A DNA stretch of 64,000 nt from Halorubrum salinum (GCF_024494575.1 NZ_JANHDO010000004.1:186001-250000), one strand, 5' to 3'; shown: positions 1 to 9,872, counted from the stretch's first letter. The notes: generated by a model not told the origin, from the letters alone. Numbers and translations are program-made.

Positions 1-331
1 AAGGCTGAGACGAATATAACGGTCAGATTGTATTATACACAGATACATTAATAGTAAGAAAATATATTAAATTGCTGAAAGATATAATCGAAAAATCACA
101 CTTAGAGCCTAGCTCTAGTGATAAATAGATGGTATATCTTCCCATTATTTATTTCATTCAGTCGCTAGTCGTCAGAATCGCTGAGTCGTATATTCCCCAT
201 TCAGTCGACCAGTAAAGACTGATCAAGAGATGGACATATATCGGGGTTTAGAATATTTCTACCGACAATTTCATTATAAAATTGCCAACTTAACCAGTTT
301 TCAGTTCAAACCACTGCAGTCCTTCACAGTG
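1..331. other. AT-rich non-coding stretch
   Basis: This stretch is strongly AT-rich compared with the rest of the window. I see no ORF of convincing length or composition on either strand, no tRNA and no clear repeat. It lies downstream of the last minus-strand glycosyltransferase gene and probably belongs to the same low-GC glycan island, which likely continues to the left of the window. Confidence 0.6.
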
Positions 332-1393
332 TCACGTTCTACCGTTGTTACCCTGTTGTACCGTCTTAATTGCTCTGAGTAATCTTTGACCGGTATGATC
401 TGCCCAAAATCCAAACTTTTCAACAGTGTCAATACAATCCTTTCTCATATCCTCGATTTCTAATGGCTTCTCGGCGATGTGTGAAAGAACGTGTTCCCAG
501 CCTGTTTTGTTAACGTGATATCCATTCGTCCCGTCATCGATTAAGTATTGTAATAATCCGACTGGTGACACTGCTACTGGAATGCCAAGAGCGAGGCATT
601 CCACGACAGAGGTAAATCCACCTTTCGACTGTGCCCACTTATCGTCACGAAGAGGGCGTAATCCGACATCAACTGCAGATAAGTCCTCCACAGCGGACTC
701 AAGTGACCACGTTATATACTCTACATCTTTTCCTTCTCTATTTTTAAACGGGCGCACCGGTATTGAGTCTGCAGTAATAATTCGAAGCTGTAAATTTCCA
801 TGCTCATCTAAAACTTTTGATATTTCCGATTCTATATTCGACAGATAGTGAATATTTTCACGATTTCCAATCCAACCAAGAAGTACATTATTATCAGATC
901 TGTCTGAATATTTTTGATGTTTTTTATATTTACTTTTAGGTATACCAGTATGAATACACTGAACCTGATCTGAATACTTCTCGGCGTATTTGTACAAACT
1001 CTTACTTCCAGCTATCGTTAAATCACATCTCCTCAAGAGTTCGTTCAATTCCAATGTTGTTTTTTCAGGAATAGAAGTGCCTGGCGGAGACTCATAGAGT
1101 GCGTCATCAAAGTCGTAAATCATTTTTTTTGAGATGGTATCAAGTATCCGGGTAAACCAAATCGGGAGTGTTTGCTTTTGAATATACACTATATCATATC
1201 TCGGAGCATCAAATAAGATATTAATTGCAAACTTAATTTTTTGGTAAAGTGTGGGATTCTGGCTATCTAGTGTCGATGCAGGAATAACTTTTGTGTAAAT
1301 CCCATTTTTGTGTAGAGTTGGTAGATGCTGATAAACTCGCAGCCGAGAACTTGCTTTCTCTTTGTTACCAATTGTAATGAAAAGAACCTTCAT
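332..1393 (-). CDS. glycosyltransferase, GT4-like
   Basis: This 353-residue protein looks like a GT-B fold glycosyltransferase of the GT4 type. It opens with a Rossmann-like MKVLFITIGNKEKASSRLR segment. A C-terminal donor-binding region (about residues 240-285) reads VDVGLRPL...GFTSVVECLALGIPVAVSPVG, which is typical of the family. There is no signal peptide or obvious membrane segment, so it probably acts at the cytoplasmic face on a lipid-linked or nucleotide-linked glycan. The gene is AT-rich like its neighbours. The donor and acceptor cannot be inferred. An 11-T homopolymer (1405-1415) lies in its 5' leader, and an AT-rich box near 1440 may be its promoter. Confidence 0.8.
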   Translation of the reverse strand: MKVLFITIGNKEKASSRLRVYQHLPTLHKNGIYTKVIPASTLDSQNPTLYQKIKFAINILFDAPRYDIVYIQKQTLPIWFTRILDTISKKMIYDFDDALYESPPGTSIPEKTTLELNELLRRCDLTIAGSKSLYKYAEKYSDQVQCIHTGIPKSKYKKHQKYSDRSDNNVLLGWIGNRENIHYLSNIESEISKVLDEHGNLQLRIITADSIPVRPFKNREGKDVEYITWSLESAVEDLSAVDVGLRPLRDDKWAQSKGGFTSVVECLALGIPVAVSPVGLLQYLIDDGTNGYHVNKTGWEHVLSHIAEKPLEIEDMRKDCIDTVEKFGFWADHTGQRLLRAIKTVQQGNNGRT

Positions 1394-1404
1394 GAGTTTC
1401 TGTG

Positions 1405-1415
1405 TTTTTTTTTTT
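1405..1415. repeat. homopolymer of 11 T
   Basis: A run of eleven T residues lies about 12-22 nt upstream of the minus-strand glycosyltransferase start at 1393, so the leader carries an A tract. It could act as a terminator for rare plus-strand transcription, or be a phase-variable tract between promoter and start. Homopolymers this long are unusual in a high-GC haloarchaeon. Confidence 0.55.
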
Positions 1416-1455
1416 GAATTAGTCTTTGAAAGTTAGCACAATATATTAGACTTTT

Positions 1456-3273
1456 CTACTCGAATTCACTGTCTCGGTAATTATCATAAAGGACTGCATC
1501 AGTTTCTCGATCGAGTAATGTGAGAAGTGTTAGCAATAAAAAGACATGGTTTCGTGGGTATTCGTATATCCTATTTAAAAACACCTCTTCTATACTATCA
1601 AAATCGATCACCGTAGAGGACCCTGCAATCTGATCATTAATGCATTCAATTAGCGTCTGAGATGTTGTTGCATTAGTGCGCGTACCAATGATTTTCTTAG
1701 CGTATGGTAAGACGTACGCGAGGATCTTGGGATGGCGTTTGAGATTGTCATGAAGAGCATATCGAAGAGTGTGTGATCGGCTTGCTGGAGGCACACCGAC
1801 GTTTGCGTTCACTATTTTGGTTAATTCAGGCGCAAGCTCATTGAGAAATACAGTGAATAGCTTAAATCGATGTTTTTGTGAATCTGGACATTTCATCGCG
1901 TATGATAGTACTTCGGGAGCGTAGTAGGGAGAGGTTGTCCACATATAATTTCTATTCGTATCTGTTGCTTCAAACAGCCAAGCAAAACCTCGTTCAAACA
2001 TCTCGTAGTGAATGAATTGCTTGTTCAAAGACGCTTCTGGATATGACTCAAGTCGGTCGTTGATTGATGATCGAATCTCATCTTCTGTTACATTCGTTAT
2101 TTTTTCAACTTTATATTGATCGAAGTTAGACTCAGACTCAAGAATATAATCTATAAGATCATCAGTCGATTTTATCTGGATAGCTGGCGAAATATCTGGT
2201 AATATTTTATCGCCACCATCACCGGTATATCCCCATACTGTCTTAGAATTTTTCTCTACTATCTGTCCAAGAAACGATTGGATATGTGCGATGTTGAAAG
2301 GATCTGTGCCGGCAGTCATATCCAGATGAGTTAGTAGATCTCGGCCCGTCGGGGCAGGTGTCGATATACGCGTCCATTCTGCACTGACTGCGTCAGCTAG
2401 TTCTTCTGCGACTTCAATATCTGCGGAAGAATCATGTTTGTAGTCCCGTGTGACAGTCGTATATTCGGTATCTGTCCTGTCTAACGCACCGAGCACTCCT
2501 CGTGAATCCATACCACCACTTAACAACAGTATGTTCCTACCGGGACACGCATCAGCTCTACGGCGAGTCGCTTCCGCAAATCGGTCGGCAAGCTCAGAGG
2601 CATTTTTTCTGATTGATCGAGATTTGTGAGATTCTGTTGAAAAATCAAATTGGTGGTGACGTCTGAGATTAAGCTCACCTGACTGAGTATTAACTTGAAC
2701 TATTGTGCTATCAGGTACACGTCTGATATCAGCAAAGAGTGTTCTATCAGTAAGGGCATACCCTAGACGGAGATACTGTGCCATTGCTAACTGATCGAAT
2801 TTTACATCTGGTAAAAAGCGTGACAAAACAGACTTATTTCGGCCAATTAACGCGTAGTTGCTTTTATTAGTTACGTAAAATAACGGCAATTGACCGAGGA
2901 GGTCTGGTATTATTGTCAATTGATCTGCTTGATGATCATGCAGATAAAAAATGAACTCCCCGTCGAGAGAACTGAGCCATTTCGTGATAGATTCAAAGCT
3001 GAGATTCGTGACTAGATGCTGTTCTATCTCTTCGGCCAGCGTCTGACGGGTACGGTTGTAGATCTTACCTTCTAGTATTACGGTCACTGGATTATCTTGG
3101 AACTCATAAGTTGTTATCGGGTAGCTTGGGTATGTGGCTGATACAAAGTAAAATGAATCATTGACAGATATGTCGATATCATATCTATCATCGTATAGTG
3201 AGGGCTCATGTGCTTCTATAATCGTTGTAGTGTCTGGCATATTTGATCCAGCAACTACTGTCACTCCGGGCAT
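1456..3273 (-). CDS. asparagine synthase-like amidotransferase
   Basis: The 605-residue protein has the two-domain layout of AsnB-type asparagine synthases. The N-terminal glutaminase-like domain (about residues 1-190) begins MPGV where active enzymes have MCGI, so the catalytic Cys2 is missing. The C-terminal ATP-pyrophosphatase domain keeps the PP-loop SGGMDS at 252-257 and a GDGGDK motif further on, where AsnB has a GSDE-like sequence. In glycan clusters such homologues usually amidate sugar acids or other groups rather than make asparagine; here the target is unknown. The lack of Cys2 suggests use of free ammonia or another role. A TATA-like box at 3297-3304 is about 27 nt upstream of the ATG, implying a leaderless mRNA. 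Confidence 0.8.
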   Translation of the reverse strand: MPGVTVVAGSNMPDTTTIIEAHEPSLYDDRYDIDISVNDSFYFVSATYPSYPITTYEFQDNPVTVILEGKIYNRTRQTLAEEIEQHLVTNLSFESITKWLSSLDGEFIFYLHDHQADQLTIIPDLLGQLPLFYVTNKSNYALIGRNKSVLSRFLPDVKFDQLAMAQYLRLGYALTDRTLFADIRRVPDSTIVQVNTQSGELNLRRHHQFDFSTESHKSRSIRKNASELADRFAEATRRRADACPGRNILLLSGGMDSRGVLGALDRTDTEYTTVTRDYKHDSSADIEVAEELADAVSAEWTRISTPAPTGRDLLTHLDMTAGTDPFNIAHIQSFLGQIVEKNSKTVWGYTGDGGDKILPDISPAIQIKSTDDLIDYILESESNFDQYKVEKITNVTEDEIRSSINDRLESYPEASLNKQFIHYEMFERGFAWLFEATDTNRNYMWTTSPYYAPEVLSYAMKCPDSQKHRFKLFTVFLNELAPELTKIVNANVGVPPASRSHTLRYALHDNLKRHPKILAYVLPYAKKIIGTRTNATTSQTLIECINDQIAGSSTVIDFDSIEEVFLNRIYEYPRNHVFLLLTLLTLLDRETDAVLYDNYRDSEFE

Positions 3274-3296
3274 ATTTGTGATACCTTATGAGGTGG

Positions 3297-3304
3297 TATA
3301 TAAT
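3297..3304 (-). promoter_or_regulatory. TATA box for asparagine synthase-like gene
   Basis: On the minus strand this reads ATTATATA and is centred about 27 nt before the start codon at 3273. That is the spacing expected of a leaderless archaeal promoter. Confidence 0.5.
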
Positions 3305-3339
3305 TAGTTGTGATGTCTACTGGTCACCAGTGACTAGAA

Positions 3340-4284
3340 TCATGGGAGAACTGTTCGATAAATATCGATAATCTGATCTCCAATGTGATCCCAACTCACT
3401 TCTACAACTTTTTCTCGCCCGTTAGAGCGTTCTTGTGAGCGAAGCACTGAGTGCAACTGCTTGGCTAACTCTGTTTTAGTGGAACCTACACCAGAAGGAG
3501 TTACCCCTTCCAGTCGGCTGCGAACATCCCCAACATCAGTTGAAACCACAGGAACGTTACACGCCATAGCCTCTTTGACGGTGTTCGGAGAACCCTCGTG
3601 ACTAGAAGTCAATAGCAATGCATCAGATGCATTCATATAATTCGGCATCTCAGAATGATCGACACCAGAAATTGTTTGGAGGTGTATAGTGCGATCAAAC
3701 TCCTCTTGTACCTGTTCAACAACTTTCTCAGCCAATGAATAATTCTTTCTCTTATAATCTGGAGAATAAGGAAACAACACGTGTAAGTCGTTAAGATCCC
3801 ATTGAACGTGCTGTCGCGCAGCCGTTTGATCTAAAGGCTGAAATAAATCCATATCAATTCCACTAGGGATTATGTATGCATCTTCTCTCCCTAGTAACTC
3901 TCTCATTTCGGTTGAACGAACCGTTATCGCGTCTGGCCTTCGAGAAAACAACCGTGTCACAAGGCCGTCTAGACCAATTACATCTGATCCCCACAGTGTG
4001 GCTACGACTGGATGCTGGAATTGCATAGCCGCAAACGGTATCGTCAACCCATAATTGGCATGCAGAATATCATAGTCACCACCGCGTACTGCTTTCTGTA
4101 CTTTTGGAAGATATTGTAAATATTCTCTGATACCCCGCTGAGAGGCCATATCACCATCAATCTGATCTGCGCCAGGAACTACACAGATATCGCATCTGAC
4201 TCCCTTTGATTCTAGTGTTGAGATCTGCTGACGAAAGAAAACCTCTTCCGCAGTCACAAGGTGTAGAACGCGAAGGTTAGTCAC
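3340..4284 (-). CDS. glycosyltransferase family 4
   Basis: This 314-residue GT-B glycosyltransferase starts at a GTG codon. The C-terminal donor site carries the EX7E motif, E230 and E238 within SSHEGSPNTVKEAM, followed by PVVSTDVGDV. The N-terminal half has an HANYGL segment and the usual Rossmann strands. No membrane segments are seen. It sits between a nucleotide-sugar epimerase and the asparagine synthase-like gene in the low-GC island next to aglB, so a role in assembling a lipid-linked N-glycan or surface polysaccharide is likely. The sugar specificity is unknown. A TATA-like box near 4319-4326 suggests an individual promoter. Confidence 0.85.
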   Translation of the reverse strand: MTNLRVLHLVTAEEVFFRQQISTLESKGVRCDICVVPGADQIDGDMASQRGIREYLQYLPKVQKAVRGGDYDILHANYGLTIPFAAMQFQHPVVATLWGSDVIGLDGLVTRLFSRRPDAITVRSTEMRELLGREDAYIIPSGIDMDLFQPLDQTAARQHVQWDLNDLHVLFPYSPDYKRKNYSLAEKVVEQVQEEFDRTIHLQTISGVDHSEMPNYMNASDALLLTSSHEGSPNTVKEAMACNVPVVSTDVGDVRSRLEGVTPSGVGSTKTELAKQLHSVLRSQERSNGREKVVEVSWDHIGDQIIDIYRTVLP

Positions 4285-4474
4285 AACAGGTTCTTATCGT
4301 CGATAAGCAGTAGTTGCCAATATATGTGTTGAATATAAAGATGAGAATGATTAGGAATCTTGGTGGTTAGATTACCCCAGAATGTCTTGAGTAATCGATC
4401 ACAGATCTGTCTTATTTGATTCTAGTGTACTAAATGTGGGTGAATATTTGATTATTTTTGGTTAATCACACATG

Positions 4475-5461
4475 TTAAGAATTTCGAACGAGTGGGTCGT
4501 ACCAGTTTTGATTTTCTTGGTACCACTGTGTGAATAGTTTTGCACCTTGTTTAATTGAGATATCTGGATTATAATCAAGCATTCGTTGAGCCTTCGAAAT
4601 GTCTGCATGTGTGTGTCTTGCATCGCCTTCGCGCGATTCTACATGTTCAATCGATAGGGTAGGATCGACTTCGTCTCGAATCACCTCCGCCAATTCTTGG
4701 ATTGTAATCCTTCCTCCGCTTCCGATATTTATGACTTCACCATCAGCGTCATCAATTTCAAATAATTGTTCATTGGCGTCAGCCACATCCTCAACGTAGG
4801 TGAAATCACGCGTTTGTTTTCCGTCACCGTATATGAGCGGTGGATCTCCGTTAATACAACGTGATACAAAATTCGTGAATGCCATATTCGGCCGCATACG
4901 AGGACCATAGACTGTGAAATACCGGAGCGATACAGTCGGAAGACCATACACTTCGTTGTATACACGAACATAATGTTCAGATGAACACTTAGAGGCGCCA
5001 TATGGACTTACCGGAGTCGTCGGATGTTCCTCATCGTACGGGAGATAATTGGGTTTCCCGTATACTGATGAAGAACTTGCGTTAACAACTCTTTTAACAT
5101 CGGTGTCTCTCGCAGCATCCAGTATGTTTAGTGTTCCATCAACATTGATCTGATGAGTTTTTCGTGGGTTGTCAACACTTACTCGAACACCGGCTTGGGC
5201 AGCATGATGGAAGATATAATCTGCATCTTCAACGAGAGTAGTAACCTGTTCAGAATCAGTAACACTCCCTTCTACAAACTCGTATGTCCCTCCACTTTTT
5301 TTCGCAGTTTGGCGAGCAACATCGATATTTCGCTGTTTTATACCGAGATCATAGAAGGGTTCGAGTGAATCGAGAACTGTCACATCCCGACCACGATCTA
5401 CAAATTGCTTGGAAAGATGTCCGCCAATGAAGCCTGCCCCTCCCGTAATAAGTACACTCAT
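4475..5461 (-). CDS. NAD-dependent nucleotide-sugar epimerase (GalE/UDP-glucuronate epimerase type)
   Basis: This 328-residue extended short-chain dehydrogenase has the N-terminal NAD-binding glycine motif GGAGFIGG (residues 7-14). It has the active-site SSSSVYG region near 129-135 and the YxxxK pair Y154/K158. The segment RYFTVYGPRMRP and the GDGKQTRDFTYVEDV motif are typical of UDP-glucose or UDP-glucuronate 4-epimerases and related dehydratases. It should supply an epimerised nucleotide sugar for the glycosyltransferases around it. The exact substrate cannot be read from sequence. A TATA-like element at 5486-5493 lies about 28 nt before the ATG, consistent with a leaderless transcript. Confidence 0.85.
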   Translation of the reverse strand: MSVLITGGAGFIGGHLSKQFVDRGRDVTVLDSLEPFYDLGIKQRNIDVARQTAKKSGGTYEFVEGSVTDSEQVTTLVEDADYIFHHAAQAGVRVSVDNPRKTHQINVDGTLNILDAARDTDVKRVVNASSSSVYGKPNYLPYDEEHPTTPVSPYGASKCSSEHYVRVYNEVYGLPTVSLRYFTVYGPRMRPNMAFTNFVSRCINGDPPLIYGDGKQTRDFTYVEDVADANEQLFEIDDADGEVINIGSGGRITIQELAEVIRDEVDPTLSIEHVESREGDARHTHADISKAQRMLDYNPDISIKQGAKLFTQWYQENQNWYDPLVRNS

Positions 5462-5485
5462 TGAGAATAATGCGATTACTAATAG

Positions 5486-5493
5486 TTAAAAAT
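5486..5493 (-). promoter_or_regulatory. TATA box for epimerase gene
   Basis: The minus-strand sequence is TTTTTAAC, centred about 28 nt upstream of the epimerase start at 5461. The spacing matches haloarchaeal leaderless promoters. Confidence 0.45.
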
Positions 5494-5534
5494 CATTCGT
5501 GTCGACACATGCTTACTACTGGTTTTTAAGTATG

Positions 5535-6476
5535 TCATATCTCGTCTGTTTCTCGAAGTATATCTTGTCGTAGCAGGCCATATCCATACCCGAAACCAAC
5601 TGATATAGTAAAAACAAGAATTGCTGCAATTTGCTTTAGTTCTTCTATTGATTGATTAACAATAGCATTCTGTGCTCTATCTGGGATATATTCCGCGAAT
5701 ATTCGATATAAATACTCGCTCTCGTTCTCCTGCGCACCTGGATACAGCATCTCCATCACTCGTTTTGAGAAACCTTGCCAGAATGACCGAAACACGAGCC
5801 ACCTGAATTCGCCCCGGTAGTCGAACAGGGTGTGGTGGACAACAGCATCTTCGGCATAAACAACGCTTCGTCCGTACTTATCGTGAATCCGAATACCGAC
5901 CGGTGCCTCGTGTGCTTGGATATGCCTATCTCCCTTTCGACCCGTGTTCACGTCGTATCCCCCGACATCAAGGAATACATCTCGTTTGTACGAGACATTT
6001 GATCCGTACCCATTTCGGATCTCCTCGCCGTCCTCTGCGAACCCCAACTCGGTGCATCCGACGAGCCAATAGAACTCCTCGGGAAAAAAATCGGGCTTCT
6101 TGCTGACCCAATTCGGTGCAACGTATCCCGCGACGGCAACCGCGTTCGTTTGCTTGTATGTCTGCACATGGTTTTCGATCCAATCTTCTTCGGCCACTCC
6201 ATCGTCGTCGATGAACGCGACGATCTCCCCCGATGCCAGTTCGGCACCTTTCGTCCGACTGTAGGAGATTCCACGATTCTCCTCGTTGTTGTGCACGACT
6301 ACGTTCTCGTGGTGACCAAAGTCGTCAACGGCATGTTGGTACACTTCGAGGTTCCCATCAATGACCAACACGATCTCGATTGGCTTGTATGTCTGTGACA
6401 ACGCGCTTGTCACGGCCTCCGTGAACACCTCGTAGCGATCCATCGTATAGGTACAGACAATCACGGAGACCTGCAT
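5535..6476 (-). CDS. aglG: AglG-like dolichyl-phosphate glycosyltransferase (GT2)
   Basis: The 313-residue protein is a GT2 enzyme closely resembling haloarchaeal AglG, which adds glucuronic acid to glucosyl-dolichyl phosphate. It starts QVSVIVCTYTMDR, has the metal-binding aspartates D90-D92 in IDDDG, and contains an ENRGISYSRTKG segment. A hydrophobic stretch near residues 283-302 probably anchors it in the membrane with the GT-A domain facing the cytoplasm. Its position next to aglB fits a step in building the lipid-linked N-glycan precursor. The symbol rests on family resemblance; the sugar may differ in this strain. It is transcribed divergently from aglB. Confidence 0.75.
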   Translation of the reverse strand: MQVSVIVCTYTMDRYEVFTEAVTSALSQTYKPIEIVLVIDGNLEVYQHAVDDFGHHENVVVHNNEENRGISYSRTKGAELASGEIVAFIDDDGVAEEDWIENHVQTYKQTNAVAVAGYVAPNWVSKKPDFFPEEFYWLVGCTELGFAEDGEEIRNGYGSNVSYKRDVFLDVGGYDVNTGRKGDRHIQAHEAPVGIRIHDKYGRSVVYAEDAVVHHTLFDYRGEFRWLVFRSFWQGFSKRVMEMLYPGAQENESEYLYRIFAEYIPDRAQNAIVNQSIEELKQIAAILVFTISVGFGYGYGLLRQDILRETDEI

Positions 6477-6668
6477 AGATCTCAGTTGTGTGAATCACCG
6501 AATAAGCATTGTGTTTCATTTCATCCGTCACAGAAGACACTCAACGCACAACCGATAGCGTTTAGATACCTCCCGGTGTTTAATTTCCGTCAACGTAGCA
6601 CCAATCGATCTCCTGTACCGATTGTCTGTACTTTTGGCGTCTTAGGCTCACTTGGCTTATTTGCCACC

Positions 6669-6675
6669 TATATAA
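6669..6675 (+). promoter_or_regulatory. TATA box for aglB
   Basis: The sequence CTATATAA lies in the 235-nt divergent region between the AglG-like gene and aglB, about 40 nt before the aglB ATG. This predicts a start site near 6698 and a short leader. Confidence 0.55.
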
Positions 6676-6711
6676 CAAGCCTTAAGCACGTTTTCCAAGT
6701 CCTGTTCGGTA

Positions 6712-9700
6712 ATGAGCCAGCAACAAGACTCGTCCGAGGATTCGAGTGTGTCCCCACTCGATCTCCTCGAACGCTGGTATCACGTTCCAGCACTTCTCGG
6801 CGTACTCGCCGCTATGCTGTGGACGCGACTCCAGTCGTACGGTAACTTCGTCGTGGACGGACAGGTGTACTTCCGTGGGAACGACCCATGGTATCACCTT
6901 CGCGAGACGAACTACCTTCTCGAAAATTGGCCGAACACGATGACATTCGATCCGTGGACTGGCTTCCCCATCGGAAACTACGTCGGCCAGTTCGGTACTC
7001 TCTGGGACCATATCATGGCTATCAGTATCTGGATCGCCGGTCCGATCATGGGCGGTCCCGAGGAGGTCATGCTCGTCATGTCTCCCATCGTCGGATCGCT
7101 CGTCTCGATTCCCACGTACCTCATTGCGAGACGCTTCGTCTCTCGGCCAGCCGCTATCGTCGGTGCCGGCGTGCTTGCGCTCCTCCCAGGGACGTTCTTC
7201 AGCTACTCTCTAGTCGGCTTTCCCGACCACAGCGCAGCGGAGGTGTTCTTCCAGAGCCTTGCCGTCCTCGCGTTCCTCGTCGCCTTCGCGGTTGCAGAGC
7301 ACGAGGCTCTCGTTTGGGAACTGGTCGTCGATCAAGACTGGGACACTCTGAAGCGGCCACTCGTGTACGCCGCGGCCGCCGGTGTCGCACTCGGACTCTA
7401 CATCTGGACGTGGCCGCCAGCCGTCCTCATGGTTGGGTTCACGGGTGTCTTCCTCGCCGTCAAGATCACGAGTGACACTGCCCACGGAACGAGCCCGGAA
7501 CCGATCGCGTTCGCCGGCGCAGTCGCGATGGCGCTTACCGGTCTAATGCAGTTGATTCCGCTCGACACGTTCTCGTTCTCGCCCAGCCAGACATCGCTCC
7601 TCCAAGTCGTCCTCCCGCTCGGCGTCGCTGTCGGCGCAGTGTTCCTCGCGTGGCTCGCTCGCCAGTGGGAGTCGCGCGACCTCGATACCACGACTTACCC
7701 GCCTGCGGTCGGCGGGCTCATCCTCGCGTCCGCGGGAGTCATTTGGCTCGCGCTTCCGTCGCTCTGGGGAACACTCACGAACAATCTCCTCAACTTCGTC
7801 GGCTTCAGCGCCCGCGCCACCTTCCGCACGATCGGCGAGGCCCAACCGCCCCTCCAGAACGCCTCCTTCGCGAACTTCGTTCTCTCCCAATACGGCCTCG
7901 CCTTCTTCCTCGCGCTCGCGGCGATCCTCTATATTGTCGCGCGCCCCCTCTACCGCTCTGACGACACCAACCACACGCTCTACATCCCGGCCGCGCTCGC
8001 GGTCGTCGGCTCCGTCTACGCGGTCCCCCAACTCTACGACACCATCGGCGGCGTCGTCGGCGTGAGCTGGCAGGTGGTCGGCCTCGCGCTCGCCGCCGCC
8101 CTGCTCGTCGGCGCGACGTTCCTCGTCGAGTACGACGCCGAAGAGCTGTACTTCGTCGTGTGGGCGGCGTTCATCGGGAGCGCGGCGTTCACCCAGACCC
8201 GGTTCAACTACTACCTCGCCGTCATCGTCGCGGTCGGCGCGGCGTATTTCCTGCAGGTCACGCTGGACGCGATCGACCTCACCTCGCTCGCGGCGCTCCG
8301 CGACATCGAGGGGTGGCAGGTGATGACCGCGCTCGCGGTGATCGCGATCCTGATCGTGCCGCTCGTCGGCGTCGCCACGCCGGTCTGGACCGCGGGCAAC
8401 TCCACCGGCCCCGGAAGCGTCACACAGTGGGACGGCAGCCTCCAGTGGATGAACGACGAGACGCCCACGCCGGGCGAACTCGAGGGCGCAGACAACGCGA
8501 TGGAGTACTACGGCACCTACGAGCGCCCCGCTGACGGCGACTTCGAGTATCCCGACGGGGCGTACGGCGTGCAGTCGTGGTGGGACTACGGCCACTGGAT
8601 CACCACGCGCGCAGAGCGCATCCCGAACGCGAACCCGTTCCAGCAGAACGCGGACGAGGCGGCGAACTACCTGCTCGCACCGAGCGAGGAGGAGGCCCGC
8701 GAGGTGCTCGCAAGTCAGAGCACCGAAGGTGAACACACCCGCTACGTGATGGTCGACCGGCAGATGGCGTCGCCGAACTCCAAGTTCAACGCCCCCGTCA
8801 CCTTCTACTCGGGCAACGAGACGACGGAGGACTTCAACCGCGTCCTCTACCAGCAGACCGAGCAGGGCGGGTTCCGGACGCTGATGCAGGTGAACACCCA
8901 GCGCTACCACGAGAGCCAGATGATCCGCCTGTACGAACACCACGGCAGCGCGGTCGAGCCGCGGCCGGTCGTCGTCGACTGGAACCAGCAGGCCGCACGG
9001 GCGGCGAGCGGCGAGCGGATCGACATCTCCGTCGCGCCGAGCAACACGAGCGCGGTCGTCCGCCAGTTCGACACGATGGAGGAGGCCCGCGCGTTCGTCG
9101 AAGAGGACGGCAGCGCGCAGGTCGGCGGCGTCGGCGGCGTCCCCTCCGAGCGCATCGAGGCGCTCGAACACACGCGGCTCGTCCACGCCAGCCAGTCGCA
9201 GGGGCAGTCGCCCTCGGCGCTGCAGGTGAGCGTCCTCCAGCAGCTCGGCATCAACGTCCAGAGCGCGCTCGGCGAGAACGCGCTGCGGGCGTTCCAGGAC
9301 GACTGGGTGAAGACGTTCGAACGCGTCCCCGGCGCGACGATCGAGGGCTCGGGCGCGGAGCCCGGTCAGGAAGTCACGGCGACCGTCGAGATGCAGAAGG
9401 CCTCGGGGCGGACGTTCACGTACACGCAGTACGCGACCGCCGACGACAGCGGGAACTTCGAGCTGACGGTGCCGTACTCGACGACGGGCTACGACGAGTT
9501 CGGCCCCGAGAACGGCTACACGAACACGAGCGTTCGCGCGACCGGCCCGTACCAGCTCTCGACCGGCCTCTCGATCGATAACGGCACCGCGAGCGCGCTC
9601 ACGGGCACGGTGAACGTGACCGAAGGGCAGGTCGTCGGGGCAGATGACACAGCCGCCACGGTCGAACTCGAAGAGACGACGCTCGGCGGTGGGAGCGAGG

Positions 9701-9840
9701 ACGGTAGTGACGGCGGCGACGCCGGAGACGGATCGAGTGACGGAACCACCGGCAACGACACGAACACGACGAACGCGGTGACCGCGAGCGATGCGCTCGC
9801 CGTCGGCGCATCCGCACGTTCCGCGTCTGCGAGCGCGTAA
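6712..9840 (+). CDS. aglB: oligosaccharyltransferase AglB
   Basis: This 1042-residue protein is the archaeal STT3/AglB oligosaccharyltransferase, which moves the dolichyl-linked glycan onto Asn-X-Ser/Thr sites of exported proteins such as the S-layer. The N-terminal half has about 13 membrane segments with an acidic loop containing FRGNDPWYH, which matches the first catalytic DxD-like motif. The hallmark WWDYG is at residues 623-627, followed by the outward-facing C-terminal domain. The last ~60 residues are a low-complexity Asp/Gly/Ser/Thr tail. GC content rises along the gene: the first kilobase resembles the AT-richer island, while the 3' half matches the chromosome. Confidence 0.97.
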   Translation: MSQQQDSSEDSSVSPLDLLERWYHVPALLGVLAAMLWTRLQSYGNFVVDGQVYFRGNDPWYHLRETNYLLENWPNTMTFDPWTGFPIGNYVGQFGTLWDHIMAISIWIAGPIMGGPEEVMLVMSPIVGSLVSIPTYLIARRFVSRPAAIVGAGVLALLPGTFFSYSLVGFPDHSAAEVFFQSLAVLAFLVAFAVAEHEALVWELVVDQDWDTLKRPLVYAAAAGVALGLYIWTWPPAVLMVGFTGVFLAVKITSDTAHGTSPEPIAFAGAVAMALTGLMQLIPLDTFSFSPSQTSLLQVVLPLGVAVGAVFLAWLARQWESRDLDTTTYPPAVGGLILASAGVIWLALPSLWGTLTNNLLNFVGFSARATFRTIGEAQPPLQNASFANFVLSQYGLAFFLALAAILYIVARPLYRSDDTNHTLYIPAALAVVGSVYAVPQLYDTIGGVVGVSWQVVGLALAAALLVGATFLVEYDAEELYFVVWAAFIGSAAFTQTRFNYYLAVIVAVGAAYFLQVTLDAIDLTSLAALRDIEGWQVMTALAVIAILIVPLVGVATPVWTAGNSTGPGSVTQWDGSLQWMNDETPTPGELEGADNAMEYYGTYERPADGDFEYPDGAYGVQSWWDYGHWITTRAERIPNANPFQQNADEAANYLLAPSEEEAREVLASQSTEGEHTRYVMVDRQMASPNSKFNAPVTFYSGNETTEDFNRVLYQQTEQGGFRTLMQVNTQRYHESQMIRLYEHHGSAVEPRPVVVDWNQQAARAASGERIDISVAPSNTSAVVRQFDTMEEARAFVEEDGSAQVGGVGGVPSERIEALEHTRLVHASQSQGQSPSALQVSVLQQLGINVQSALGENALRAFQDDWVKTFERVPGATIEGSGAEPGQEVTATVEMQKASGRTFTYTQYATADDSGNFELTVPYSTTGYDEFGPENGYTNTSVRATGPYQLSTGLSIDNGTASALTGTVNVTEGQVVGADDTAATVELEETTLGGGSEDGSDGGDAGDGSSDGTTGNDTNTTNAVTASDALAVGASARSASASA

Positions 9841-9872
9841 CACCGCTCTCCGCCGCACCCCGCGTCCACCCG

